Positions 14,054-22,101 of a DNA stretch of 27,030 nucleotides are shown piece after piece. Source of the DNA: CAZPMT01 sp964587655 (lineage in GTDB: Bacteria; Hydrogenedentota; Hydrogenedentia; Hydrogenedentales; SLHB01). The notes under the pieces are model-generated. The model made no database searches. It was not told the DNA's origin and saw nothing but the letters and a program-made list of their open reading frames with translations. Location of the stretch: contig CAZPMT010000071.1 in NCBI GenBank assembly GCA_964587655.1, forward strand, positions 1 through 27,030. The letters are read 5' to 3'. The first letter of the stretch is position 1. Every line of letters begins with the position of its first letter. Made by a program: the position numbers and the translations under genes.

Positions 14054-14545
14054 ATGGATGCGATTGATGTTCTGAAAACGCGGCGCAGCGTGCGCTCATA
14101 CACAAGAGAGCCTGTCCCCAGGCCCGTGATCGAGGACATTGTAGACTGTGCCCGGCTCGCGGCTACGGCGCGAAACGAACAGCTCTGGGAATTCATCGTA
14201 ATCACGGACGCGAAGGTCCGCGAACGCTTGGCGGGCTTGGCCACGAACGGCCCTTTCATTGCTGAAGCCCCCGTGTGCATTGTGACCGTGTGCAAGGAGG
14301 GGACCTATTATCTCGAAGACGGTTCCGCGGCAACGCAGAACATCCTTCTGGCCGCCCGCGCGCACGCTCTCGGATCGTGCTGGGTGGCGGGCGACAAGAA
14401 GCCCTACGCCGCGGCCGTGCTGGAAACCATCGGCGCGCCCGCGGACTACAAACTTGTAAGCCTTGTCGCCATCGGTCACACGACCGCGACGCCGAAGCCC
14501 GCAAAGCGGCCGTTGTCCGCCGTCATCCATTGGGAGAAGTTCTGA
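14054..14545 (+). CDS. Nitroreductase-family flavoprotein
   Basis: A 163-residue member of the nitroreductase/FMN oxidoreductase family, which reduces nitro compounds, quinones or other acceptors with NAD(P)H. It opens with the diagnostic VLKTRRSVRSYTREPVPRP, in which the RRSVR arginines bind FMN phosphate. It continues with ARLAATARNEQLWEFIVITD, AATQNILLAARAHALGSCW and a closing LVAIGHTTATPKPAKR. The compact length places it with short nitroreductases that are homodimers. The ATG at 14054 is used because of an AGGAGGAGG site about ten bases upstream. The physiological substrate cannot be read from sequence. Confidence 0.88.
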   Translation: MDAIDVLKTRRSVRSYTREPVPRPVIEDIVDCARLAATARNEQLWEFIVITDAKVRERLAGLATNGPFIAEAPVCIVTVCKEGTYYLEDGSAATQNILLAARAHALGSCWVAGDKKPYAAAVLETIGAPADYKLVSLVAIGHTTATPKPAKRPLSAVIHWEKF

Positions 14546-14622
14546 CAGCCGCTCACGGTCCTCTCGATGGAGAGCCGCATATCTGTTGTGCAAGAACGCT
14601 CGCAACATAAGGAGAGGCCCCG

Positions 14623-16683
14623 TTGTCATCATGGTTCTGCCTCGCCGCGCTCTGTGTAACGGCCGCGTTGCCCGGAGCGGACGACTATTTGAAGGGACAT
14701 GACGCGTTGCGCGCCGCGCGATACGGCGATGCCGTCAAGGCTTTCGCGGCGTGCGCCGCAAGAGAAGGGCCGCTGGTTCCGTATGCGAAACTGCGCGAGG
14801 CGTTCTGCGCGGCCGCGTCCGGAGATCGCGACGGCGGCGCAAAAGCCTATCGGCGCCTTCTGAAAGAATATCCGCATGGCCCTTGGGTTCGGATGGCCAA
14901 GACGTACCTGGGTTCGCTCCTCGCATTGAAGGAAGACTACCGGCAGGCATCCACGCTATATGCCGATGCCCTGTCGTTTGAGCCAAAGCCATGGTGGGTC
15001 GATCACTATGATGCCGCGGCGGCGGACGCCTGCGTGCACAACCCCGAGACGGCTTCGAGAGGGTACGCTTACTATCGCAATGTCATCGCGGCAACACGAC
15101 TCATCGACGTGCGAGTCGTGGCCGCCAAGCATCTCATCGAGTCCCAGGATTCCGGTGACCGGCTCGCCGCCGCGTGGGGGATGGTCAAGTCCGGCGAATG
15201 CAAGCAAGCGCTGGACGTCCTATTGGCGCTTGCGCCGACCTCGCTGACCGGCGCCATGAAGGACTTCGATTGGAAAGGCTATGCCGCCGCCTTGGGATCC
15301 AACGGCAAACCCCAGACGGCCGGCCCAAACCCGCTGCGTGAGTTGGCGAACAGCCAAGCTGACAACCCTTGGGCGCCCGTATGGCTCGCGTACGTCGCGC
15401 GTACGCAAATCGCCGCCGGAAGAATCGACATGGCGAGCCAAGTTTGTGAGTTGCTTCTCGACGCGTTCGGCAAGAGCGAACAGGCATCCGACGCGCTTTG
15501 GCAGCTTGCAGGACGCCTCGCCAAAGACGGTAAACGCGCGCAGGCAATCGAGCAGTATCTGCGATTTGCGACGAAGTTCCCCGACAGTACGCGCGCGGAT
15601 GATGCGTTGCTTTATGCGGCGGACATGCAGCGGGCCTTGGCGCCGGCCAAGGATTTCATCAAGACCGTGCATCTGCTTTCAGAGCGCTATCCTCAGAGTT
15701 CGTTGCTGCCGAAAGCGTGGTACTGGGTTGGTTGCGCCGAGCAGAAGGGAGGCGACAATAAGCAGGCCACGGAGGCGTTCCGGCGCGCGGCATCGCGCGG
15801 AATGGGCGACTTCTATGCGCATCGCGCGTTGGCGCGGCTGCATGCGGCCAAAGACTCTCAGGCGGAAACGGGCCGCGACATCAAGGTTGATGGCGCAACA
15901 GCGTTCTTGAAAGCGTTTCCGCTTCCTTCGGAGTCCCCTCCGGAGGTCCCGCGGGAACTCTTGATGGACCCGTCCTTCCAGCGGCTGGCGTTCTTCGCGA
16001 CGCATGGCCTTGAGGAATCCGAGTGGGAAGCGTTGGACCTCGCGCCGCGGCTGAAGAGCGATCGCGAGGCCGAGGCGCTGTATCAGGCATTGGCGGAGGC
16101 GGGGCTTGCTTACACGGCCGCGAACTACGCGGACGCGTTTCAGTGGGAAAATGCGGGCGGAAAACCCTCCGTCGCGCGGCGGCGGCTTGACTTCCCGCGG
16201 GCGTACTGGCCTCACGTGTTGAAGATCAGCGAGGAAACCGGCGTGGACCCCTATCTTATTCTCGCCGTCGCGCGACAGGAGAGCACGTTTCGGCCGCGCT
16301 TGGTCTCATATGCCGGCGCCGTGGGCGTGATGCAGGTGATGCCCGGCACGGCGCAACAGTTGGCCAAGAGCCCCAACATCCCGAAGGAGACCGCCTCCAA
16401 TCTAGAATCGCCGCTCAACTCGTTGCGGCTTGGCGCGCAGTACCTGAGCGAGATGCTTGCGCAATGGAAAGGGAACGTGGCGTTCGCGCTGGCGTCGTAC
16501 AACGCAGGCCCCGGGAACTGCGCCAAGTGGCAGAAACAATTCGCCAAAGCGGACCTCGAGACTTTCATCGAGTCCATTCCATTCGCGGAAACGCGCGAGT
16601 ACGTGAAGATCGTTCTCGGGAACTACGCCGCGTACTACTCGCTCTATCCGCCAGCCGACGCGAAAGGAGCCGCAGGGAAGTGA
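14623..16683 (+). CDS. TPR-containing soluble lytic transglycosylase (Slt70-like)
   Basis: A 686-residue periplasmic murein hydrolase. The N-terminus is a signal peptide (WFCLAALCVTAALPGAD), followed by a long array of TPR-like helices, including clear tol-pal/YbgF-type units (AIEQYLRFATKFPDSTRADDALLYAADM and later SERYPQSSLLPKAWYWVG). The C-terminus, from about residue 525, is an SLT domain: ILAVARQESTF with the catalytic glutamate E553, SYAGAVGVMQVMPGTA, LRLGAQYLSEML and ALASYNAGPG. This is the Slt70 layout, making 1,6-anhydromuropeptides. The start is TTG at 14623 with AAGGAGAG seven bases upstream; no ATG fits better. It lies 77 bases after the nitroreductase and could be co-transcribed. 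Confidence 0.9.
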   Translation: MSSWFCLAALCVTAALPGADDYLKGHDALRAARYGDAVKAFAACAAREGPLVPYAKLREAFCAAASGDRDGGAKAYRRLLKEYPHGPWVRMAKTYLGSLLALKEDYRQASTLYADALSFEPKPWWVDHYDAAAADACVHNPETASRGYAYYRNVIAATRLIDVRVVAAKHLIESQDSGDRLAAAWGMVKSGECKQALDVLLALAPTSLTGAMKDFDWKGYAAALGSNGKPQTAGPNPLRELANSQADNPWAPVWLAYVARTQIAAGRIDMASQVCELLLDAFGKSEQASDALWQLAGRLAKDGKRAQAIEQYLRFATKFPDSTRADDALLYAADMQRALAPAKDFIKTVHLLSERYPQSSLLPKAWYWVGCAEQKGGDNKQATEAFRRAASRGMGDFYAHRALARLHAAKDSQAETGRDIKVDGATAFLKAFPLPSESPPEVPRELLMDPSFQRLAFFATHGLEESEWEALDLAPRLKSDREAEALYQALAEAGLAYTAANYADAFQWENAGGKPSVARRRLDFPRAYWPHVLKISEETGVDPYLILAVARQESTFRPRLVSYAGAVGVMQVMPGTAQQLAKSPNIPKETASNLESPLNSLRLGAQYLSEMLAQWKGNVAFALASYNAGPGNCAKWQKQFAKADLETFIESIPFAETREYVKIVLGNYAAYYSLYPPADAKGAAGK

Positions 16684-16738
16684 ATCGATCTGACGAATCG
16701 GAACTCAGAAGCGTAGCTTCAGCCAAAGCAGCTTCTCG

Positions 16739-16862
16739 TCGTGCTTGTGCTCGTGCTCGTAATCGTAATCGAGTTCTGATCTCTTCTCATAGTTAGGAAG
16801 TTGAAATCGGCAATGAGGGCAAGTGGAGCAGAGATCGATTACGAGCACGAGCACGAGCACGA
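16739..16862. repeat. Inverted pair of (GTGCTC)n-GTAATCG repeats
   Basis: Arms at 16739-16765 and 16836-16862 are 27 bp and match in inverted order at 26 of 27 positions. Each is built of hexameric GTGCTC-type steps and so translates as Glu-His-Glu-His runs in a spurious frame. It lies between the transglycosylase and mannosidase genes and explains why the mannosidase frame appears open upstream of its true start. Confidence 0.8.
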
Positions 16863-16890
16863 AGAATGGATTTCCATCTGGGAGGAGCCG

Positions 16891-19497
16891 ATGAGAAAAC
16901 GTTGGGATATTCACCTTGTGCCGGGTTCGCACTTCGACTACGGTTGGGCCGCCAGCCCTGGCGAGTGTTTTTCGTATCTGACGGAAGTCATCCGCACCGC
17001 CGTTGAAGACATGCTCCGCCATCCGGAACTGAAGTTCACGATCGAGTACGTTCTGTTCGCGCGGCATTTCCTGAGCGTGTACCCGGAATACCTTGGTGTG
17101 ATTAAGCGTCTCCTGAAAGAAGGGCGTCTCGAAGTCTGCACGACGATGTCCGGCGCTATCGAGCAATGGCTAGACGGGGAGATGCTGATTCATCAGCTTG
17201 CCGCCGCGAAACGATGGGTGCGGAAAACGCTCGATTACGATCCCGTAACCGCGCAACATACCGACTTGCCCGGACACGTTCTCCAGATCGCGCAGTTCCT
17301 GCGCCTGGCTGAGATCGAGAATCTTGCTTACTCGCGTTACCACCCGCCTTCGCCCTTGCACCGTTGGCGTTCTCCCGACGGCTCGGAGGTCGTCGCGTGC
17401 TGTCATCAGCACGAGGCCAACGACTATCCGAGCGACTGGTCCGGATACGGCTGGGGGTGGTCGCTCTTTGTCAACAATCGGGATATGGAAGTTATCCAAC
17501 GCGATCTGCCCGCGGATCTTGAACGGCGCGACCGCTGCTGGCCGAAAGCGATCAGTTCGATCCTCATGGGATGCCAGTCCGATCTTCAGCCCATCGAACC
17601 GGAACTAATCGATCGCGTGCGTCAATGGAATGAGACGCATCCAAGTGCACGCATCCGGATCAGCACGATCTCGGAGTTCTTCCGGAACGTCGACGCTGCG
17701 CGGATACCGGCGTATCAGGGCGAAGCGCCGTACGCCTTCTTTTGCCTTCCCTCGATATACATTCCGTGCGCGCAGGCGCTTCGCACCGGCGAAAACGCAT
17801 TGGCCGCTGCGGAGAAGTGGTCGGTATTCGCACAGCTTGCCGGACTCGGGCGCATCCCGAAGGAGCGCATTGAACGCGCGCGCGACGCCACGTTCCTCCC
17901 GCACGACCACAACACGGCGGGACGCCGCGGCGAGGTGAACGACGCGGAACGCGCGAAAGACGCGCTCCACTTCCGGCTGGAAGGAGAATCCATCCTCCAG
18001 GAAAAAGCGATGTCGTTCACGGTCAACATCGCGTATAGGTCGCTGAAGGACGGGGTTTACCCCATCACGGTGTTCAACAGTCTGTCTTGGGACCGCACCG
18101 ACGCCGTCGAAACGTACATCGAAATCCCTATGACCGGCGTGCGTGGTCTCCACATGTTTGACTGCGACGGGAAGCCTGTGGCGTCTCAGATCGTCCGTGT
18201 GGACGAGCGCTCCGGCAGTTGCCGGCTCTATCTTGTTTTCGTCGCGCGGAGAGTGCCCGCCCACGGATACCGGACCTTCTACGTTCGGCCATCGCGGGAA
18301 CCGGAGAATGCGGATACCTCTCTCAAAGTTACGGCCGCCGCGATGCGGAACCGCTTCTTTGAAGTGTCCATTCGCGGGGGCCGCGTGCAGCGCATTCTTT
18401 GGAACGGGACCGAAATTCTCGGAAAAGGCCCGCGCCGCTTCAATGAGATCTACATGCTCGAGGACAGGATGTCCAACGTGGAAGCCGGACCGTGGGAGGT
18501 CGATCAGACCTATACCGGAAAAGAATGGAACTGCACGATGACAAAGACGGAGGTGATCGAAGAGGGTCCCGTCCGCGCCATCGTCAGATTTCACGGCAGG
18601 ATCCGCTCGACGCGCTTCATGCAGGACGTCATCCTCTACGACGCGCTCGAGCGCATCGACCTGCGGCAGAAGCTCGATTACAGGATGCGGATGCACACCA
18701 TGACGCGGGTGGCCTACCCGTTCAATGTGCCGGCGGGCCGGGCAACCTACGAGTCACCTTACGGGGCCGTCCGTATCGATAAGGACGAGATGCCGAATAC
18801 GTTTCGCGGGCGCGGCGAACGATGGGTGCAGAAGTGGATCGACGTCAGCAACGCCGATTATGGGATCACGCTCGCCACGCGCCAGGTATCCCATGCTATT
18901 CGAGAGCAGACCGTGGAGCCGATTCTGGTGCGCACGGCGCTCGACTGCGGCACGGTCTTCCACTACTACGATCAGAATGAGACGTTCACGTTCGATCATG
19001 CCATCTACCCGCACAAGCGTAACTGGAAACAGGCCGCGTCGCACCGGGCCGGGTGGGAATTCAACAGTCCTCTGTACTCGTGCAACTGGACGCCGTGTTT
19101 CCCGATAAAGCCGCTCCGTCTGAGCCGGAATCTGCCGGAGTGCGACCGGTTCCTCGAAGTCGACCGCAAGAACGTGGTTGTCACGGCGGTGAAACCGAGT
19201 CACGATGACGAGCAGGCCTTCCTGGTGCGGCTTGTTGAATTTCACGGCAAAGGGGGACCCGTGAAACTCACGTGGAAGCAGCCGGTCGCGGATGCAAAGG
19301 AGGTCAATTTCCTTGAGAAGCCCGTTGGCGCAGTCCATATCAATGGGGAGAGCTTTACGGTGAGTGTCAAGCCTTACGGAATCCACACGGTCAAGGTGAA
19401 ACTGCTGCCCGGGGTGGAGCATGAAAGGGGATTGCGCTCAGATCGAGGTATCGAAGCTGAAGATCTACGAGGCAGTTGTGATCGAACTCGAACGTGA
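16891..19497 (+). CDS. Alpha-mannosidase-like glycoside hydrolase, GH38
   Basis: An 868-residue GH38-type enzyme that should hydrolyse alpha-mannosides by a zinc-dependent retaining mechanism. The zinc-site motifs are visible: GSHFDYGW (H14, D16), AQHTDLPGH with the likely nucleophile D125, and LPHDHNTAGR (H338, H340). After the catalytic domain come the helical bundle and the long beta-sandwich region (DGVYPITVFNSLSWDR, FNVPAG, EFNSPLY). The ATG at 16891 follows GGGAGGAG; the upstream open frame is only the repeat at 16739-16862. The usual GH38 ending (GIHTVKVKLLP) is followed by about 28 atypical residues overlapping a second frame (19421-19513). There is no signal peptide, so it is probably cytoplasmic. 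The exact substrate is unknown. Confidence 0.88.
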   Translation: MRKRWDIHLVPGSHFDYGWAASPGECFSYLTEVIRTAVEDMLRHPELKFTIEYVLFARHFLSVYPEYLGVIKRLLKEGRLEVCTTMSGAIEQWLDGEMLIHQLAAAKRWVRKTLDYDPVTAQHTDLPGHVLQIAQFLRLAEIENLAYSRYHPPSPLHRWRSPDGSEVVACCHQHEANDYPSDWSGYGWGWSLFVNNRDMEVIQRDLPADLERRDRCWPKAISSILMGCQSDLQPIEPELIDRVRQWNETHPSARIRISTISEFFRNVDAARIPAYQGEAPYAFFCLPSIYIPCAQALRTGENALAAAEKWSVFAQLAGLGRIPKERIERARDATFLPHDHNTAGRRGEVNDAERAKDALHFRLEGESILQEKAMSFTVNIAYRSLKDGVYPITVFNSLSWDRTDAVETYIEIPMTGVRGLHMFDCDGKPVASQIVRVDERSGSCRLYLVFVARRVPAHGYRTFYVRPSREPENADTSLKVTAAAMRNRFFEVSIRGGRVQRILWNGTEILGKGPRRFNEIYMLEDRMSNVEAGPWEVDQTYTGKEWNCTMTKTEVIEEGPVRAIVRFHGRIRSTRFMQDVILYDALERIDLRQKLDYRMRMHTMTRVAYPFNVPAGRATYESPYGAVRIDKDEMPNTFRGRGERWVQKWIDVSNADYGITLATRQVSHAIREQTVEPILVRTALDCGTVFHYYDQNETFTFDHAIYPHKRNWKQAASHRAGWEFNSPLYSCNWTPCFPIKPLRLSRNLPECDRFLEVDRKNVVVTAVKPSHDDEQAFLVRLVEFHGKGGPVKLTWKQPVADAKEVNFLEKPVGAVHINGESFTVSVKPYGIHTVKVKLLPGVEHERGLRSDRGIEAEDLRGSCDRTRT

Positions 19498-19513
19498 TGG
19501 TGAGAGGCCCTAG
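19421..19513 (+). pseudogene. Short out-of-frame tail resembling a glycosidase C-terminus
   Basis: In the frame one base ahead of the mannosidase, 30 codons from an ATG at 19421 read a plausible protein end (IEVSKLKIYEAVVIELERD) and stop at 19511-19513. The YEAVVIEL pattern recalls the last strand of glycosidase beta-sandwich domains. A stop at 19397-19399 closes the frame upstream. It may be the remnant of a lost gene or evidence of a frameshift at the mannosidase end. It may also be chance. Confidence 0.3.
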
Positions 19514-19569
19514 CCCGCATTTCTGATAACATGATGGCAGCAGCGACGCATACGGCGAGAGAATAGACG

Positions 19570-19675
19570 CACAGTGTCATTGCGAGCGAAGCGAAGCAAT
19601 CTCCGGCATTCGTCGCAGGCGCAACGCCACCGCGGGTATCTGAGATTGCTTCGCTTCGCTCGCAATGACACTGTG
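19570..19675. repeat. Inverted repeat, perfect 34-bp arms (GCGAGCGAAGCGAAGCAATC type)
   Basis: Arms at 19570-19603 and 19642-19675 are perfectly complementary over 34 bp with a 38-base spacer. The sequence is of the widespread GTCATTGCGAGCGAAGCGAAG type seen dispersed in many bacterial genomes. It occupies the 321-base gene-free stretch 19498-19818, in which the only other signal I see is the promoter at 19754-19762. Confidence 0.88.
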
Positions 19676-19753
19676 AGAAGTCCGGGCTAGCAGTGGATCG
19701 TTACGGGGCTGATGTCGGGAGACGGGGCCATCGACGCAAATCCGTTCTCGATG

Positions 19754-19762
19754 TGGCATAAT
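19754..19762 (+). promoter_or_regulatory. Extended -10 promoter candidate (TGGCATAAT)
   Basis: TG, one base, then CATAAT (5 of 6) lie about 57 bases before the ATG at 19819. No convincing -35 was found. Confidence 0.4.
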
Positions 19763-19818
19763 ATAGACGGCGCCGGGTCCCGGCGCCTATGCAGGGTGGC
19801 CGGTTCGGAGACACAGTT

Positions 19819-20331
19819 ATGCAGACCAACATTCTGATTTTTGCCATGTTGCTTTTGCTTTGCCTGTTTCTAAGCGTCAGGGAATGGAGGCGCTACCGCG
19901 CGGGCAGCACAACGCAGTTTGCCTTCCTGGCGCAGGTTGTGTGCGTGATTCTTTGCGTGTTCATGGTGTTGAACGTGGCCGACGAGAACATGCGGACCAA
20001 GTACGCCGAGCGCGTGGTCGCGGAAACTATTGCCCATCTACGGGCGGGCAACATGCCTGATCTGGACCCCGCGATCCACCTGATGCAGAAGGACATGATC
20101 GCGGAATACAAGGGCCATCCTTTTCCAGACAGTTACTCCGTGACATTCCTGGGAGGGATCAAAGACTTCGCCGTGGCGGACGTGCAGTTCTCGAACGGAG
20201 AGAAGATGGGGGTACATTTGCGCGACGCGCGAACGGGACCCAAGTGGTGGCCGCCGTTCTTCGCGACGCCGAGTTTCAAGGTGTCTCTGCTGATTCTCGC
20301 CTCCGAAGACAAGAAGCCATCGAGTCCGTGA
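19819..20331 (+). CDS. Small two-helix membrane protein of unknown function
   Basis: A 170-residue protein not assigned to a family. Residues about 4-20 (ILIFAMLLLLCLFLSV) and 34-53 (FAFLAQVVCVILCVFMVLNV) are membrane helices separated by a basic loop (REWRRYRAG), placing that loop in the cytoplasm. The remaining hundred residues are soluble and outside by this topology, with a helical start (KYAERVVAETIAHLRAG) and a later beta-rich part ending in KVSLLILASEDKKPSSP. The ATG at 19819 has GGAG eight bases upstream and begins directly at the first helix. It is monocistronic and convergent with the cyclic-nucleotide-binding gene. Confidence 0.7.
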   Translation: MQTNILIFAMLLLLCLFLSVREWRRYRAGSTTQFAFLAQVVCVILCVFMVLNVADENMRTKYAERVVAETIAHLRAGNMPDLDPAIHLMQKDMIAEYKGHPFPDSYSVTFLGGIKDFAVADVQFSNGEKMGVHLRDARTGPKWWPPFFATPSFKVSLLILASEDKKPSSP

Positions 20332-20350
20332 TCCTCTAGGCAATCGCCAC

Positions 20351-20408
20351 GTAGACGCGACGTCCTCGTCGCGTTCTTGAGGCAAAGCGGCGTGGACGCC
20401 GCTTCCAC
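20351..20408 (-). repeat. Dispersed two-hairpin element, 58-bp variant
   Basis: On the minus strand this reads from GTGGAAGCGGCGTCC to GACGTCGCGTCTAC. It matches the 64-bp units at 8417-8480 and 23768-23959 but is six bases shorter in the variable middle. Both stem-loops are kept. It lies between two convergent genes. Confidence 0.85.
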
Positions 20409-20448
20409 GTTTGGAGACCAACAGGGCAACTGGGAGGGCGCGCCTCCG

Positions 20449-20886
20449 TCACACGTTGGCGCGCGATTTGACGTTTGCGTCGCGGAGCCGATGGCTCAGC
20501 GTCCGCACGATGTTCAACAGAATCTGAATCGCCGCCCGTTTCGTCAGCAAATGCTGGAAGGTGGTCTCGCTCAAGACGAAGAGAAGCGAGTCTTCGACCG
20601 CCACCACCGTGGCGCTGCGCGGTTCACTGTTGATAAGCGCCATCTCGCCGAAGGTATCGCCCGTTGTGAGCGTGGCGAGATCCTTCTCCCCGTCGCGTAC
20701 CGCCACCGTTCCCGTAAGGACCGCGTACATCTGACTGCCGATGGTGCCCTTGTAAAAAACGGTCTCGCCTTTGAGGACGCGGATCGTCATTCCGCGGGCA
20801 AAAATCTTGGACACATCGTCTGGGGTTAAGCCGGTGAATAGATCCACTTTGCGTGCGAGCATTGCGCTCATTGCTCCCGTATCCAT
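20449..20886 (-). CDS. Cyclic nucleotide-binding domain protein (stand-alone)
   Basis: A 145-residue protein made almost entirely of one cNMP-binding beta-barrel. The phosphate-binding cassette is clear: TTGDTFGEMALINSEPRSATVVA, where FGE holds the ribose and RSAT the phosphate. The N-terminus (ARKVDLFTGLTPDDVSKIFARG) and strands VLKGETVFYKGTIGSQMYAVLTGTVAV are standard. There is no DNA-binding domain as in Crp and no catalytic partner domain, so it would act through protein contacts. The ATG at 20886 follows GGGAGG. It lies downstream of, and co-directional with, the EIIA-zinc ribbon gene, 113 bases away. The ligand (cAMP, cGMP or other) is unknown. Confidence 0.88.
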   Translation of the reverse strand: MDTGAMSAMLARKVDLFTGLTPDDVSKIFARGMTIRVLKGETVFYKGTIGSQMYAVLTGTVAVRDGEKDLATLTTGDTFGEMALINSEPRSATVVAVEDSLLFVLSETTFQHLLTKRAAIQILLNIVRTLSHRLRDANVKSRANV

Positions 20887-20928
20887 AATCCTGCCTCCCT
20901 GAGAGACTAAACAACCACACCCAAAACC

Positions 20929-20944
20929 CCGAAGTAACCTTCGG
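20929..20944 (-). terminator. Weak terminator-like hairpin
   Basis: CCGAAG and CTTCGG form a 6-bp stem with a 4-base loop. On the minus strand it is followed by GGTTTTGGG. It lies between the EIIA-zinc ribbon gene and the cNMP-binding gene and may attenuate rather than stop transcription. Confidence 0.35.
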
Positions 20945-20999
20945 CGTCTTCCGCCAAAACTGACTCAGAAGAAGATCCTCTGATCGTTTCAGCGGGAGT

Positions 21000-21854
21000 T
21001 CATATGACGTAGATAAAGCGACTACAGTTGGTGCACGTATGAATGTGCCCGGTATCCTGTCGAACCTGCTGAGCGAACTTCGACGGCAACTTCATGAAGC
21101 ACCCCTGGCACGTATCTCCTTCCACGGGCACCAGCGCCGGCGGCTGTCCTTTCATCAGGCGGTCGTAGTGTTTCAGCAAGCGCGGTTCGACGAGCGCCCG
21201 TATCTTCTCGATGCGCTGCCGGAGTTCGGTCTTACCGGTCTTAGAACCCTCCAGCATTTCCTGATAGAGTTGCATACGGGCCAGAAGAATCAGATCGGCG
21301 TGCGCATCGGGCACTTTCGCGATCGCCGGGTCCGCCGGGAGTTTCCGCTTTGCGACTTCGGGATTCTCGGCCAGCGGTTGCGCCACGCGATCCAGCGCTT
21401 CAAACATCTCGTCCGCGCCCGCCACGGCCAACATGGTTTCCAGATTATGTGGGTCCGAGAAAAGCTTTACGATCGTTGCAAGGAAATTGAGATACGTGGT
21501 CTGCTGCGTCGGCGGGTAGAAGATCAGGAAGATAAGGTGGACCGGTTTGTGGTCCACGGCCATGAAATCCACGCCGCGCGGAATCCGCCCAAGCGCACAA
21601 ACAAGTGTCTTAATGCCGGCCACCCGCGCGTGCGGGACTGCGATGGCCCTGCCGATGCCAGTGCTCTCGCTAATCTCGCGCGCCACCACTTGGTCCAACG
21701 CGGGACCAACGCCTTTCATCTTCTTCCGGTCAAAAAGAAGATGGGTGAGCTCCTTAATGGCGTCGGACTTACTCGTAACGAGCATGTGCGGGAGAATGCA
21801 TGATTTCGCGATGTACTTGGTCACCACCATCTCTTGCTGTTCCTCGGAGAGCAT
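21000..21854 (-). CDS. PTS EIIA (PtsN-like) domain fused to a C-terminal zinc ribbon
   Basis: A 284-residue fusion. Residues about 12-155 match the fructose/nitrogen-type EIIA domain: AKSCILPHMLVTSKSDAIKEL, the phospho-acceptor motif GIGRAIAVPHARV with H75, VDHKPVHLIFLIFYPP and YLNFLATIVKLF. Residues about 165-240 are a charged helical linker (QLYQEMLEGSKTGKTELRQRIEKIRAL). The end is a four-cysteine ribbon, CQGC at 249-252 and CTNC at 274-277, closely resembling the C4-type zinc ribbon (zf-RING_7) of small coiled-coil proteins (CQGCFMKLPSKF). So the C-terminal half looks like a complete coiled-coil/zinc-ribbon protein. The ATG at 21854 has AAGGTGAGGGG upstream. H75 suggests phospho-relay control; the target is unknown. 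Confidence 0.85.
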   Translation of the reverse strand: MLSEEQQEMVVTKYIAKSCILPHMLVTSKSDAIKELTHLLFDRKKMKGVGPALDQVVAREISESTGIGRAIAVPHARVAGIKTLVCALGRIPRGVDFMAVDHKPVHLIFLIFYPPTQQTTYLNFLATIVKLFSDPHNLETMLAVAGADEMFEALDRVAQPLAENPEVAKRKLPADPAIAKVPDAHADLILLARMQLYQEMLEGSKTGKTELRQRIEKIRALVEPRLLKHYDRLMKGQPPALVPVEGDTCQGCFMKLPSKFAQQVRQDTGHIHTCTNCSRFIYVI

Positions 21855-21921
21855 CTATGCCCCTCACCTTATCCTGGCGGGCTTCGCCGGACCGGTTCAA
21901 GGCGCCGGACCTTACGACGTG

Positions 21922-21950
21922 ATTCTAACACGACAACAACTCCACCGCAA
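21922..21950 (-). promoter_or_regulatory. Promoter of the EIIA-zinc ribbon gene
   Basis: On the minus strand TTGCGG (21950-21945), 17 bases, TAGAAT (21927-21922), with TG one base before the -10 box. It gives a leader of about 60 nt. It is back to back with the ilvD promoter. Confidence 0.5.
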
Positions 21951-22012
21951 TAGAGGGACACGGAGCGCCCGTGAAACGGCGCAAGGCTGCAATGCAAGCG
22001 CAGGAGCCGTCC

Positions 22013-22040
22013 TTGACCCGGCATACGTCCGCGCGATAAC
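22013..22040 (+). promoter_or_regulatory. Candidate promoter of ilvD
   Basis: TTGACC (22013-22018), 16 bases, GATAAC (22035-22040), followed by a leader of about 55 nt to the ATG at 22102. No attenuator-like leader peptide rich in Leu, Ile or Val codons was seen. Confidence 0.5.
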
Positions 22041-22101
22041 CTTTGGGGATGTTGCTGCCGTGTGATGGCAAACGTTGGCGCAACGTAGAGGAGAAGAAAT
22101 C

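Noticed and set aside
17605..18696. Minus-strand frame opposite the mannosidase
   Set aside because: Shadow frame with no recognisable domain, fully inside a confident GH38 gene.
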